Source: Pseudomonas synxantha BG33R
Lineage (GTDB): Bacteria > Pseudomonadota > Gammaproteobacteria > Pseudomonadales > Pseudomonadaceae
Direction of reading: 5' to 3'
Assembly (NCBI RefSeq): GCF_000263715.2
Contig: NZ_CM001514.1
Location: 6,138,498-6,202,497, forward strand
Length of the DNA stretch: 64,000 nucleotides
Positions within the stretch are counted from its first letter, which is position 1. Every line of letters starts with the position of its first letter. The notes under the pieces were generated by a model that had not been told where the DNA came from, ran no database searches, and saw only the letters and a list, made by a program, of their open reading frames with translations. Below, piece after piece: positions 35,844 through 44,907 of this stretch. The translations under genes and the position numbers were made by a program.

Positions 35844-37790
35844 ATGCTATTCAACCAAGCCTCACGCCTGGCCAAGATCACCAGCCCTCTCGGGCCGGAT
35901 GTGCTGTTGCTCAACGAAATGGGCGGCGGTGAAGAGTTAGGAAGGCTGTTCAACTATGAGCTGCAACTGACGTCCCTGGACGCCAACATCGACCTCAACC
36001 AGTTGCTCGGCAAACCCATGAGCGTGGGCCTGCAACTGGCCGACGGTGGCGAGCGGCACTTTCACGGCATCGTCGCTCGTTGCAGCCAGAACATCGACCA
36101 GGGTCAGTTCGCCAGTTACCAGGTCACCCTGCGCCCATGGCTGTGGTTGCTCAGCCGCACCTCCGATTGCCGGATTTTCCAGAACCTGAGCATCCCGCAG
36201 ATCATCAAGCAGGTGTTCCGCGACCTGGGTTTTTCCGATTTCGAAGACGCCCTGAGCCGACCGTATCGCGAGTGGGAATACTGCGTGCAGTACCGCGAGA
36301 CCAGCTTCGATTTCGTCAGCCGCCTGATGGAACAAGAAGGCATCTATTATTTCTTTCGCCATGAACAGGATCGCCACGTGCTGGTGCTGGCCGACGCCTA
36401 TGGCGCCCACACCACGGTGCCGGGCTACGGGTCGATCCCCTACTACCCCAAGGACGAGCAGCAACGCGAACGCGACCATATGCACAACTGGCACCTGGCG
36501 CAAGAGGTGCAGCCGGGTTCGCTGGAGCTCAACGACTACGACTTCCAGCGCCCCAGCGCGAGCATCGACGTGCGCTCGGCCATGCCGCGCCCGCACACCG
36601 GCGGCGACTATCCGCTGTACGACTACCCCGGCACCTACGTGCAAAGCGCCGATGGCGAACACTACGCACGTACCCGCATCGAAGCGCTGCAAACCCTGCA
36701 TGAGCAGATCGAGTTCGCCGGCAATGCGCGTGGCCTGGGGTCGGGCCATCTGTTCAGCCTCACCGGCTTCAGTCGTCAGGATCAGAACCGCGAATACCTG
36801 ATCGTCGGCTGTCGCTACTACATCGTCCAGGAAAGCCTGGAGAGCGGAGGCGGCTCCGGTTCGGCGCAATTCGAAAGCAGCCTGACCTGCATCGATGCAC
36901 AACAGAGTTTCCGCCCACTGGCCAACACCCATCGCCCTATCGTCAAAGGCCCGCAGACTGCATTGGTGGTGGGCCCCAAAGGCGAGGAAATCTGGACCGA
37001 CCAGTACGGCCGCGTGAAGGTGCATTTCTACTGGGACCGCCACGACCAATCCAACGAGAACAGCTCGTGCTGGATCCGTGTGTCGCAATCCTGGGCCGGC
37101 AAGAACTGGGGTTCGATGCAGATTCCACGGATTGGCCAGGAAGTGATCGTCAGCTTCCTCGAAGGTGACCCCGACCGGCCGATCATCACCGGGCGGGTGT
37201 ACAACGCCGAGCAGACCGTGCCCTACGATCTGCCGGAAAACGCCACACAGAGCGGCATGAAAAGCCGATCGAGCAAGGGCGGTACGCCGGCCAACTTCAA
37301 TGAAATCCGCATGGAGGACAAGAAGGGTCTGGAACAGCTGTATATCCATGCCGAGCGCAATCAGGACATCGTGGTGGAGGTGGATGAAAGCCACTCGGTG
37401 GGGCATGACCGCAACAAGAGTATTGGCCATAACGAGACGGTGACCATCGGCAGCAACCGCCTGCGGGTGGTGCGCAACAACGACACCGTGATCGTCGGTG
37501 GCGCCAAGTCCGACAGTGCCGCCACGCACTACACCATCGAGGCCGGCGAGAATCTTCGCCTGGTGTGCGGCGACAGTGTGATCGAGCTCAAGGCAGGCGG
37601 GGATATCAACCTGACCTGCGGCTCGTTCAACCTGTTTTCCACCGGCAGCAGCAAGATCCAGACAAAGGGCAAACTGGACATCAACCTGGGCAGTGACAAG
37701 GGCACATCGCCCGGCGCCCAGGGCGTGCAAAATACGATCAAGTCCGCCGTCGAATCAAAATTCCCCGGCAAGCCCGGCGCTGGTCAATAA
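35844..37790 (+). CDS. vgrG: T6SS spike protein VgrG (TssI)
   Basis: VgrG (648 aa) forms the trimeric spike at the Hcp tip and carries PAAR effectors. The gp27-like part (about 1-370) includes [21 protein letters not shown] and [30 protein letters not shown]. The gp5-like OB region has [41 protein letters not shown]-type sequence. The C-terminal repeat-rich needle ends without an added effector domain, so cargo is delivered through the PAAR-Rhs protein downstream. AGGA precedes the start. Confidence 0.96.
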   Translation: [648 protein letters not shown]

Positions 37791-37805
37791 CGAGATTTCT
37801 TCACC

Positions 37806-38240
37806 ATGAATTACCTGATCAACGAAGCCCAATTCACCCTGCCCGATGCCGAGGTACAGGACACCTCGATCAATATCCTCAAGTTCGCCAAGCTGGGCAC
37901 CACCCTAGTGGTGAGCCGCAGCCCATTGGCGGACGGCGAGAGCTTGCAAAGCAATTTCGAAGGCCAGCTGAAAAAACTCGAGCAGCAGGTCAAGGATCTG
38001 CGCTATTCCCCTGCACAAGCGGTCCAGGTCGGGCCGAAGCAGGACATTGACGCCTTTGAAGTACAGAACCGTTTCAACAAAGGCAGCGACAACATTTACC
38101 AATATCAGCTGGCAATGCAGATACCCGGCACCCGCCAACTGATTGCGCTGAGCTACGTCAAGACCCAGCCCCTGGGCCCTGTCGAGGCGGCTCATTGGGC
38201 AACGCTGAAAAACACGCTCAATTTTACTGCTACGCCCTGA
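37806..38240 (+). CDS. Eag-type chaperone (DcrB/DUF1795 family)
   Basis: This 144-aa DUF1795 protein lies between vgrG and the PAAR-Rhs gene, where Eag chaperones are found. Eag proteins bind and shield the N-terminal membrane helices of PAAR effectors and load them on VgrG. Sequence features are MNYLINEAQFTLPDAEVQDTSINILKF and FNKGSDNIYQYQLAMQIPGTRQLIALSYV. The spacing of 14 bases to the rhs gene suggests co-translation. Function is inferred from family and position. Confidence 0.9.
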   Translation: MNYLINEAQFTLPDAEVQDTSINILKFAKLGTTLVVSRSPLADGESLQSNFEGQLKKLEQQVKDLRYSPAQAVQVGPKQDIDAFEVQNRFNKGSDNIYQYQLAMQIPGTRQLIALSYVKTQPLGPVEAAHWATLKNTLNFTATP

Positions 38241-38254
38241 GTCGAGCCTGAGCG

Positions 38255-41200
38255 ATGAGTGACGATCTCTGGGCTGCCCGCGAAGGCGACGCACTGCTGC
38301 ACACCTCGGTGATGGCCGATATTCTCGGCGGTGTGCTGGAAGTGGCCGCCTATGCGGCGATCACTACCGTGGGCTGCCTGGCCGTTGCCGGGGCGGTTTT
38401 CCTCGCGACCGGTGCAACCATTGCCACTGGTGGCGTCGCATTGGTGTTGGTAGTGGGCGCGGTCGTCGGCATCACCGCGGGCCTCACGGGGGCGGACCTG
38501 GAGATATCCAGTTGGTGCGAGTCCGCCGCTAACTGGGTGTTCCCGCCGGTGATCGATGCGTTCATCACCAGCGGCTCGCACAACGTGTTCATCAATGGCA
38601 AAAAGGCTGCCCGCGCTGCCGGCAAGATGACGGCTGTGCCCGTCGCGCCCAGCGAGCCGGCAGCGCCGAGCTTCCTGGATATGGCAGGTGAGTTTTTCTC
38701 GCAGATGTGGCGCCCGACCGTCGCCTCGCCTGCGCCCGGCACCGAGCCGTGCCCGCTGGATACCGTGGGGTGCAACAAGCACCCGCCGATGCCGCTGCAA
38801 TTCATTGCCGAGGGTTCCAGCTCGGTATTCATCAATGGTCAGCCGGCGGCACGCAGCGGGGATCGCAGTACCTGCGATGCGAAGATTGGGACGGCTGAGG
38901 GCCTGATTTCGCCGGATGTGCGCATTGGTGGCGAGACCATCGTGGTGCAGGAGATTCGCAGCGGGAAAACGCCGGGGGTGGGGCTGGCGATTGCCGTGGT
39001 GATGGCATTGCGGGGCAATGTGAAGTGTTTCTGGACCAAACTGCCGTGCATGATCGGAAGTGCGTTGGTGGGCGGCGCGATTTCTTATGGGACCGCCAAG
39101 GTCACCTCTGCGCTCAAGGGCGCCATGAATGGCTCGCCCAATCCGGTGCACAGCGCGACAGGGGCCAAGGTCTTGGGCGAAGAGGAGGAGTTGGACTTTG
39201 TTCTGCCCGGCCTGCTCCCTATCGATTGGCAACGTTTCTACAACAGTCTCGATACACGTCGCAACGGCCTCTTCGGCGCAGGCTGGAGCGTCGACTATGA
39301 GGTGTCGGTCGAAATAGATGCCGACGAAAACCTGTTCTATATCGATGAGCAGGGACGGCGCCTGGAGATCGGTTATATCCCGTTGTCCGGTGGAGCGTTC
39401 GATCCGGGCGAAGGCCTTGCGGTGAGACGCAGCGGTGAAGGCGCGGTATTGATTGAGAGCATCGACGGTCTGTATCGGCTGTTCGAAATCGACCCGCAGA
39501 ACAACTCACGGATGCGCTTGCACCTGCTGGGTGATCGCAATGAAGGGCGGATCTTTCTCGATTACGATGCCCAGGGAAGGCTTCACCGCTTGCGTGACAC
39601 CCATGATTTCATGCACGTCGAGTTGAGTTATACAACTCAGCATCCGCGTCGTGTGAGCCACATCGAGCGGCGATACCTGCGCCAGGACCACTTCGATGCA
39701 CGCAGCGACGTACTTGTCAGTTATCGCTATGACAGCAACGGCGATCTTGCCGAAGTATTGGATGCACAAGGCACGACCCTACGACGCTTTGCCTACGACA
39801 GCAGCAGACGCATGGTCGAGCACCAATTGGCGAGTGGTCTGCGTTGCTTCTACCAATGGGCTCAAGTACCTGGACCAGACGGCCAGGAATGGCGCGTCAG
39901 TCGGCACTGGACAGATGCGGGCGATGAATACACCTTCGACTACGACTTGGATGCGGGCATTACACGCGTAACCGATGGGTTGATGCGCGTCAGCACTCGG
40001 CATTGGAACCCGCAATATCAGATCACCCGATACGTTGATAACGCAGGCAGTATCTGGGAATTCGAATGGAACGAAGATCGCCAGTTTGCAGGCGCGATTG
40101 ACCCAAAGAACGGCAGATGGCGCTTCTGTTACGACGACTCCGGCAACCTGAGTACAGTGACCGATCCGCTGGGCAGGACCCGTGGCACACAATGGCTTGC
40201 GCATTGGGCATTGCCTCAGGTTGAAACCGACCCTGCGGGCAATAGTTGGCATTACCGCTACGACCAACGTGGCAACTGCATTGAGGAAGTCGATCCACTG
40301 GGCAACCGCACGCGCTATGTCTATGACGGTTTCGGACAGCCGGTGCGCATCATCGATGCGACGGAAAAATCCAGAACATTGCATTGGAACGAGTGGAGCC
40401 AACTGGTCGAAGAAGTGGATTGTTCGGGTTATCCGACGCGTTATCAATACGATGCGTTTGGCAATCTGGTGGTGCAGACCAATGCCGAAGGTGAATCGGT
40501 GCGTTACCGATACGGCCCTCAGGCGCTGCTTCTGGAATGTCAGCTTCCGGACGGCCGCGTCGAACAATTCCAACGCAGCGCAAGTGGTTATCTGACTGCC
40601 CACGTAGACCCTGCCGGCAGCACCACACGCTATGTCTATGACATTCGCGGTCTGGTCAAACAGCGCTGGGACGCGCATAACCGTTCGGTCATGTTCGATC
40701 ATGATGCCTACGGACGTCTGAGCAAGCTGACCAACGAGAACGGTGAGAGTTATCGCTTTGAGTGGGATGCAGCCGACCGCATGGTGCAGCAGCAGGACCT
40801 GGATAAAAGCCGGCGCTGCTACACCTATGACCCGCTGGATGATGTCGTCGCCGTTGACTACCTGCCGGGAACGGAAGGTGAGCCGGTAGCGCCGCTGTCA
40901 CATCAGTTTCAGCGAGATCCCGTGGGACGCCTGGTCAGCAAAATAACTGCGGACGGTACCACCAGCTACGCGCACGACCTCAACGACCAACTGGTCGGTG
41001 TTACTTTCACGGCGCCTGATGGTAATGAGCAATTACTTGGCTTCAGCTATGACGCCATGGGGCAGCTCCTTGAGGAGAAAAGCTCGGCAGGGTCTGTGCA
41101 GCATCGTTACGACGAACTGGGAAATCTGATTCAAACCGGCTTGCCTGATGGTCGATGGCTGAACCGCCTGTATTACGGCAGTGGCCACCTGCATCAGTTG

Positions 41201-42613
41201 AATCTCGATGGAAAGGTTATCAGCGACTTCGAGCGTGATCGCTTGCATCGCGAAGTGCAGCGTACCCAGGGTCAACTCAAGACAAGTACCGCCTATGATC
41301 GAAGTGGAAGGGTCCGCTCGCGTCAGCGGCGCAGCATCGATCAGCCGTGGCAGCTGCCACCACTGGTAGAGACCGACTATAGCTACGATCCCAGCGACAA
41401 CGTGATTGGACGTCATCGTGTCGATCGCGTGCACGATCATCAAGAGCATCTGGGTTACGACAGTACCGAACGGATTCTTGTCAGCCACCAGGCAGGACGG
41501 AGCGAAACCTGCGCCTATGATGCCGCAGCCAACCTGCTCGATAGTTCACATCAAGGTGGCTTGGTAAAACATAACCGGCTGCTGACCTATCAAGATAAGC
41601 GTTACCGGTACGACGCCTTGGGTCGCCTGGTCGAAAAGCGCAGTGCCTCTCGCGGTTTACAGCGCTTTGTCTACGATGCGGAAAGTCGTCTGATTGAAGT
41701 ACGAAATGATAGCGGCAACAGGATAAGGATGACCTATGACCCCCTGGGGCGTCGCATTGAAAAAGCCGAGTATGGCAGCGATGGCTATCAGTTGGGGATG
41801 ACGCGCTTCCTCTGGGACGAGCTGCGTCTCTTGCAGGAATCCAGGCATAGTCAGTCCAGCCTTTATATCTATGAAGATGAAGGCTACAAGCCCGTAGCCC
41901 GGGTCGACGGCACGGGGCCTGTGCAAAAAATCCGTCACTACCATAACGACCTCAATAGCCAGCCGGAGCAGCTAACCGAAGAAGACGGCGAAGTCATCTG
42001 GCGGACCAGTTACCGAATGTGGGGCGGTACGGTGGAGGAAGTGCGCGAGCCTACCTACATCGAAGAGCAGAACTTACGGTTTCAGGGGCAATATCTAGAT
42101 CGAGAAACGGGACTGCATTTTAATACATTCCGGTTTTACGACCCGGATATCGGGCGGTTTACCACACCGGATCCTCTTGGGTTGGCGGGAGGGATCAATC
42201 TCTATCAATATGGGCCGAATCCGATCGCCTGGATCGACCCGTGGGGCTGGAAATGTTGGAGCACAGCAAGGAAAGGTGTTTGGAAAGCCGCGGGTGCCAA
42301 TGCCCGGCCAGGCCAGTACTCAACTAGAAACCTGGCTCGAATGGCCCTAGGCAAGGCACCGCAGATGAGAATAGAGGTTCGTTATCGTAATACTCTGAGA
42401 AGCCGACTAAAGGGACGTGTTGGCAGGACCAAGGAAATCACGGTGTCGATGGAGCTGAATCATCAATACATTCCACAACGCGCCGGATCAAAAGTGGCTC
42501 ATGAAGATTGGAACTTGACCAAGGCGACGCCTTGGGGGCATGAGTCAATGGACAAGTATCGCCATACCGGCTGGGATTTGGTGAGAATTGTAAAAACCAC
42601 AGGGCAATTTTAG
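38255..42613 (+). CDS. PAAR-Rhs T6SS effector with putative HNH-type nuclease tip
   Basis: This 1452-aa protein begins with a prePAAR motif AAREGDALLH (residues 7-16). Hydrophobic segments follow (about 25-78), then a PAAR region (about 102-230, two VFING strands) and further hydrophobic segments (about 241-280). The Rhs shell has many YD repeats (YDAxGRL-like) and ends in PDPLGLAGGINLYQYGPNPI with DPWGW at about 1328-1332. The last 120 residues are a distinct toxin tip: Glu1400, His1403, His1416, His1429 and His1437 (in ELNHQYIPQR, AHEDWNLT, WGHES and DKYRH) suggest an HNH/EHHH-type DNase. The class I prePAAR-Eag architecture is clear; the toxin activity is inferred. Confidence 0.93.
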   Translation: MSDDLWAAREGDALLHTSVMADILGGVLEVAAYAAITTVGCLAVAGAVFLATGATIATGGVALVLVVGAVVGITAGLTGADLEISSWCESAANWVFPPVIDAFITSGSHNVFINGKKAARAAGKMTAVPVAPSEPAAPSFLDMAGEFFSQMWRPTVASPAPGTEPCPLDTVGCNKHPPMPLQFIAEGSSSVFINGQPAARSGDRSTCDAKIGTAEGLISPDVRIGGETIVVQEIRSGKTPGVGLAIAVVMALRGNVKCFWTKLPCMIGSALVGGAISYGTAKVTSALKGAMNGSPNPVHSATGAKVLGEEEELDFVLPGLLPIDWQRFYNSLDTRRNGLFGAGWSVDYEVSVEIDADENLFYIDEQGRRLEIGYIPLSGGAFDPGEGLAVRRSGEGAVLIESIDGLYRLFEIDPQNNSRMRLHLLGDRNEGRIFLDYDAQGRLHRLRDTHDFMHVELSYTTQHPRRVSHIERRYLRQDHFDARSDVLVSYRYDSNGDLAEVLDAQGTTLRRFAYDSSRRMVEHQLASGLRCFYQWAQVPGPDGQEWRVSRHWTDAGDEYTFDYDLDAGITRVTDGLMRVSTRHWNPQYQITRYVDNAGSIWEFEWNEDRQFAGAIDPKNGRWRFCYDDSGNLSTVTDPLGRTRGTQWLAHWALPQVETDPAGNSWHYRYDQRGNCIEEVDPLGNRTRYVYDGFGQPVRIIDATEKSRTLHWNEWSQLVEEVDCSGYPTRYQYDAFGNLVVQTNAEGESVRYRYGPQALLLECQLPDGRVEQFQRSASGYLTAHVDPAGSTTRYVYDIRGLVKQRWDAHNRSVMFDHDAYGRLSKLTNENGESYRFEWDAADRMVQQQDLDKSRRCYTYDPLDDVVAVDYLPGTEGEPVAPLSHQFQRDPVGRLVSKITADGTTSYAHDLNDQLVGVTFTAPDGNEQLLGFSYDAMGQLLEEKSSAGSVQHRYDELGNLIQTGLPDGRWLNRLYYGSGHLHQLNLDGKVISDFERDRLHREVQRTQGQLKTSTAYDRSGRVRSRQRRSIDQPWQLPPLVETDYSYDPSDNVIGRHRVDRVHDHQEHLGYDSTERILVSHQAGRSETCAYDAAANLLDSSHQGGLVKHNRLLTYQDKRYRYDALGRLVEKRSASRGLQRFVYDAESRLIEVRNDSGNRIRMTYDPLGRRIEKAEYGSDGYQLGMTRFLWDELRLLQESRHSQSSLYIYEDEGYKPVARVDGTGPVQKIRHYHNDLNSQPEQLTEEDGEVIWRTSYRMWGGTVEEVREPTYIEEQNLRFQGQYLDRETGLHFNTFRFYDPDIGRFTTPDPLGLAGGINLYQYGPNPIAWIDPWGWKCWSTARKGVWKAAGANARPGQYSTRNLARMALGKAPQMRIEVRYRNTLRSRLKGRVGRTKEITVSMELNHQYIPQRAGSKVAHEDWNLTKATPWGHESMDKYRHTGWDLVRIVKTTGQF

Positions 42614-42637
42614 AGAACCCTTTCAGGAGCAGCAGAT

Positions 42638-43084
42638 ATGAGTGAGTTGACTGATTTTCACGTTTTCTGGGGCACGGCAATGACTGTCGCGGAAAAAAAA
42701 TCTGCCTCGATGGAAGATGAAAGCGCAGAGGATTTTGCTCGCAAGCTTTACGAAGAATATGTAGCGCAAGGCGCACCGAAAAATAAAAAAAAATGGCTAA
42801 CGGAGCGACTCGATAACGAATACCTTTGCATGAAGGATAAACCCGTATGGGTAGGCGAACCTGCCTGGCTGTATCATCAGGGGCACCCTATGGTCTTTTT
42901 GCATCAATTCCTGGTACCCCCTACAGCGCAGCACATCAAAGAAAGGATATCGCTAGGTGAGACTGTTTATGTATTTGGTGCAAAACACCTTGTTAAAAGG
43001 CCGACAGGGGATATATGGACCGATATCTATCGGATGGCTGTGCAAACTTACGAGGGGGAAACAACGTGGGAAATCTTCAAGTAA
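42638..43084 (+). CDS. Putative immunity protein for the Rhs toxin
   Basis: The gene encodes 148 aa and starts 24 bases after the rhs stop with an AGGAG ribosome site. It is AT-rich compared with its neighbours, as usual for immunity genes. The protein is soluble-looking and acidic in the middle (SASMEDESAEDFARKLYEEY) with PVWVGEPAWLYHQGHPMVFLHQFL. I do not recognise the family. Its role is inferred from its position directly after the toxin tip. Confidence 0.75.
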   Translation: MSELTDFHVFWGTAMTVAEKKSASMEDESAEDFARKLYEEYVAQGAPKNKKKWLTERLDNEYLCMKDKPVWVGEPAWLYHQGHPMVFLHQFLVPPTAQHIKERISLGETVYVFGAKHLVKRPTGDIWTDIYRMAVQTYEGETTWEIFK

Positions 43085-43119
43085 CCTCAAGGTTTTATTT
43101 CACATAAAAAATCTAAAAA

Positions 43120-43156
43120 GAGGACGGGACGGATTTATTCAGCTAAATCCGCCCTC
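43120..43156. terminator. Hairpin between convergent immunity and unknown genes
   Basis: CGGATTTA and TAAATCCG (43130-43137, 43144-43151) form a perfect stem with a 6-base loop, extended by partial GC pairing. It lies between two convergent genes and could end both transcripts. Confidence 0.55.
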
Positions 43157-43171
43157 ATTGCATTTACAAAT

Positions 43172-44155
43172 CTAGTCAGCGTCAGCTTCGTTCTGCTTAA
43201 GTGTGACCAATGTTTTAATCATCTTATTCATAAACGCGTAGCGCTTTTCAACATTTTCCATACGCGCCTTGTCAGTCGGCGCCTCCGATGACTCAGACGC
43301 CTCATACGGGGTATAGATAAGCCCGTAACGCTTAGCGATGTCGGGCATTTGGCTTTCTATCGCGTCCATCCGCTTCTCAAGGTTGGTTAAACGCCCCTGT
43401 GTATCCGTTGGCGCGTCGGGGCTAGCTACCACAGCCTTCGCGTCTGGGCCTTCGTTGATGAAAATGATGCTGTTGGTCAGAGACTCAGTGTTTATTTCTG
43501 CGCCTGTAAGACGCGCCTGCATTTTTTGCTCCTCCGTCGCGGCAGGGTCTACGGTACCCGTCGTGCCGTCTGGTTTCTTTACTTCTGCTCCAGGCATCTT
43601 TGCCTGTGCTGCAACCCTTTCTTCCAGGCCTTTGGAAACGAAATGCTGCCCCACGGTAAAACCGCTATTGACCAAATTGCTGGTCCCTGACGTTAGAAGC
43701 GCATTACGTATAGTCATCGCGACTGACGGCGAAACCGGTGGGAAAGCGTTGTTCTGTTGCAAGCCGACAATGTCATTTCCAGTGTTACGTGCCGCCCCGG
43801 GACCGTTCGATCCTCCCGCTGGCTTTGGGGGCGTGGGTTTCGGCTTGGGCGCGGGAGGCGCGGGCTTAGGCTTGGGCTTGGACTCGGGTTTAGGTTTGGG
43901 CTTGGGTTTGGGCTTGAAGCTGATCCTTGGCGTGCCGAGTCTTTCAGCAGCACGTTTGCTTCGACTAACGAGTTCCTCAGGGGTCGCTTGAGGGTATTGA
44001 GCGCTCCCTTTGTTCTGACTGTAATCCGGTTTATCGTTTGAACTATTTGCCTCGGTACCCGTACTACCCGACGTCGACGGCGATTTGATCTCCGTCTTTT
44101 TTTGCTGGGTTAATGGCGTGAGCAATGGAACACGGGGCTGATCGAAGATTTGCAT
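43172..44155 (-). CDS. Unrecognised cysteine-free, Pro/Lys-rich protein, possibly secreted
   Basis: This 327-aa protein contains no cysteine. The first 60 residues are rich in Ser, Thr, Gln and Asn with no classical signal peptide. Residues 81-112 are a KP-repeat linker (KPKPKPKPKPESKPKPKP). Two predicted coiled-coil segments lie at about 254-275 (RLTNLEKRMDAIESQM) and 296-320 (DKARMENVEKRYAFMNKMIKTLV). The start at 44155 has AGAGG upstream. The upstream region has an HrpL-box-like sequence. These traits would fit a type III secreted protein or helper, but no family is recognised. The surrounding DNA is AT-richer. Confidence 0.75.
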   Translation of the reverse strand: MQIFDQPRVPLLTPLTQQKKTEIKSPSTSGSTGTEANSSNDKPDYSQNKGSAQYPQATPEELVSRSKRAAERLGTPRISFKPKPKPKPKPESKPKPKPAPPAPKPKPTPPKPAGGSNGPGAARNTGNDIVGLQQNNAFPPVSPSVAMTIRNALLTSGTSNLVNSGFTVGQHFVSKGLEERVAAQAKMPGAEVKKPDGTTGTVDPAATEEQKMQARLTGAEINTESLTNSIIFINEGPDAKAVVASPDAPTDTQGRLTNLEKRMDAIESQMPDIAKRYGLIYTPYEASESSEAPTDKARMENVEKRYAFMNKMIKTLVTLKQNEADAD

Positions 44156-44207
44156 ATATACACCTCTAAAAATTAGTTTAGAGCGCGCTCCCTGCTGTCT
44201 CATGCCG

Positions 44208-44236
44208 TATGTGTCAATCCGTACCGATGTAGTTCC
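44208..44236 (-). promoter_or_regulatory. HrpL-box-like promoter
   Basis: On the minus strand GGAACT, 16 bases, then ACACATA resembles the HrpL box GGAACC-N15/16-CCACNNA, with two mismatches (last C of the first half and first C of the second). It lies 52 bases before the start at 44155. A TTGACA hexamer overlaps the second half but has no clear -10 partner. Confidence 0.4.
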
Positions 44237-44364
44237 ATATCAACTATATAATTCGATTATTACTCAATAAAAACTCGCTACAACTCAGCTTCCACTTCGA
44301 CCATTAATAATTCTGCAGGAGACAACTGCTTATATTCCCCACTGCCCTTTTTTCACCCCCAATA

Positions 44365-44400
44365 AAAATGGGCACCCGACCCAGTCGACGTGCCCATTTT
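44365..44400. terminator. Rho-independent terminator after hupB
   Basis: AAAATGGGCAC and GTGCCCATTTT form an 11-base perfect stem with a 14-base loop. On the minus strand it ends in a T run (ATTTTTATT), 40 bases after the hupB stop. Confidence 0.9.
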
Positions 44401-44440
44401 CTTTACCGCCCCGTCTCCCTTCGAGACGGTACCGCTTAAC

Positions 44441-44716
44441 TTACGGGTTGACGCTGTCTTTGAGCGACTTGCCCGGTTTGAACGCTACGGTGTTGCTTGC
44501 CTTGATCTTCACAGGCTCACCGGTTTGCGGGTTTTTGCCGGTGCGGGCGCCGCGGTGGCGTTGCAGGAAGGTGCCGAAACCCACCAGGGTGACGCTATCC
44601 TTGCGGTGCAGGGCGCCGGTGATTTCTTCGAGTACGGCGTTAAGGACGCGGTTGGCCTGCTCTTTGGTGAGGTCTGCTTTTTCAGCGATGGCGGCTGCAA
44701 GATCTGGTTTACGCAT
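44441..44716 (-). CDS. hupB: DNA-binding protein HU-beta-like
   Basis: This 91-aa protein is a histone-like HU subunit that bends and compacts DNA. It has KPDLAAAIAEKADLTKEQANRVLNAVLEEI and the DNA-binding arm VTLVGFGTFLQRHRGARTGKNPQTGEPVKIKASNTVAFKPG, with the conserved GFG, RxxRxGRNPxTG-like and PAFKPGK-like positions. A good terminator follows. Annotations of HU subtypes vary; the hupB symbol follows the Pseudomonas locus beside the rubredoxin genes. Confidence 0.9.
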   Translation of the reverse strand: MRKPDLAAAIAEKADLTKEQANRVLNAVLEEITGALHRKDSVTLVGFGTFLQRHRGARTGKNPQTGEPVKIKASNTVAFKPGKSLKDSVNP

Positions 44717-44907
44717 AAATGAAGCCTCTTTGACGGTTTTTTGTTGTTATGTCCGTGCTGCTCTCTGGTGGAGCAGCGCCCAAGGCGCCGCAGGCTCTAC
44801 TCTGCGGCAGACGGGAGTGAGGATGGCACGCCCTCGCACGCTCCGCCAGTCTCCAGGCGACCTTTCTACAGGCGAAACGATGCTGATTCCGACAGAACGG
44901 CTGGCAT

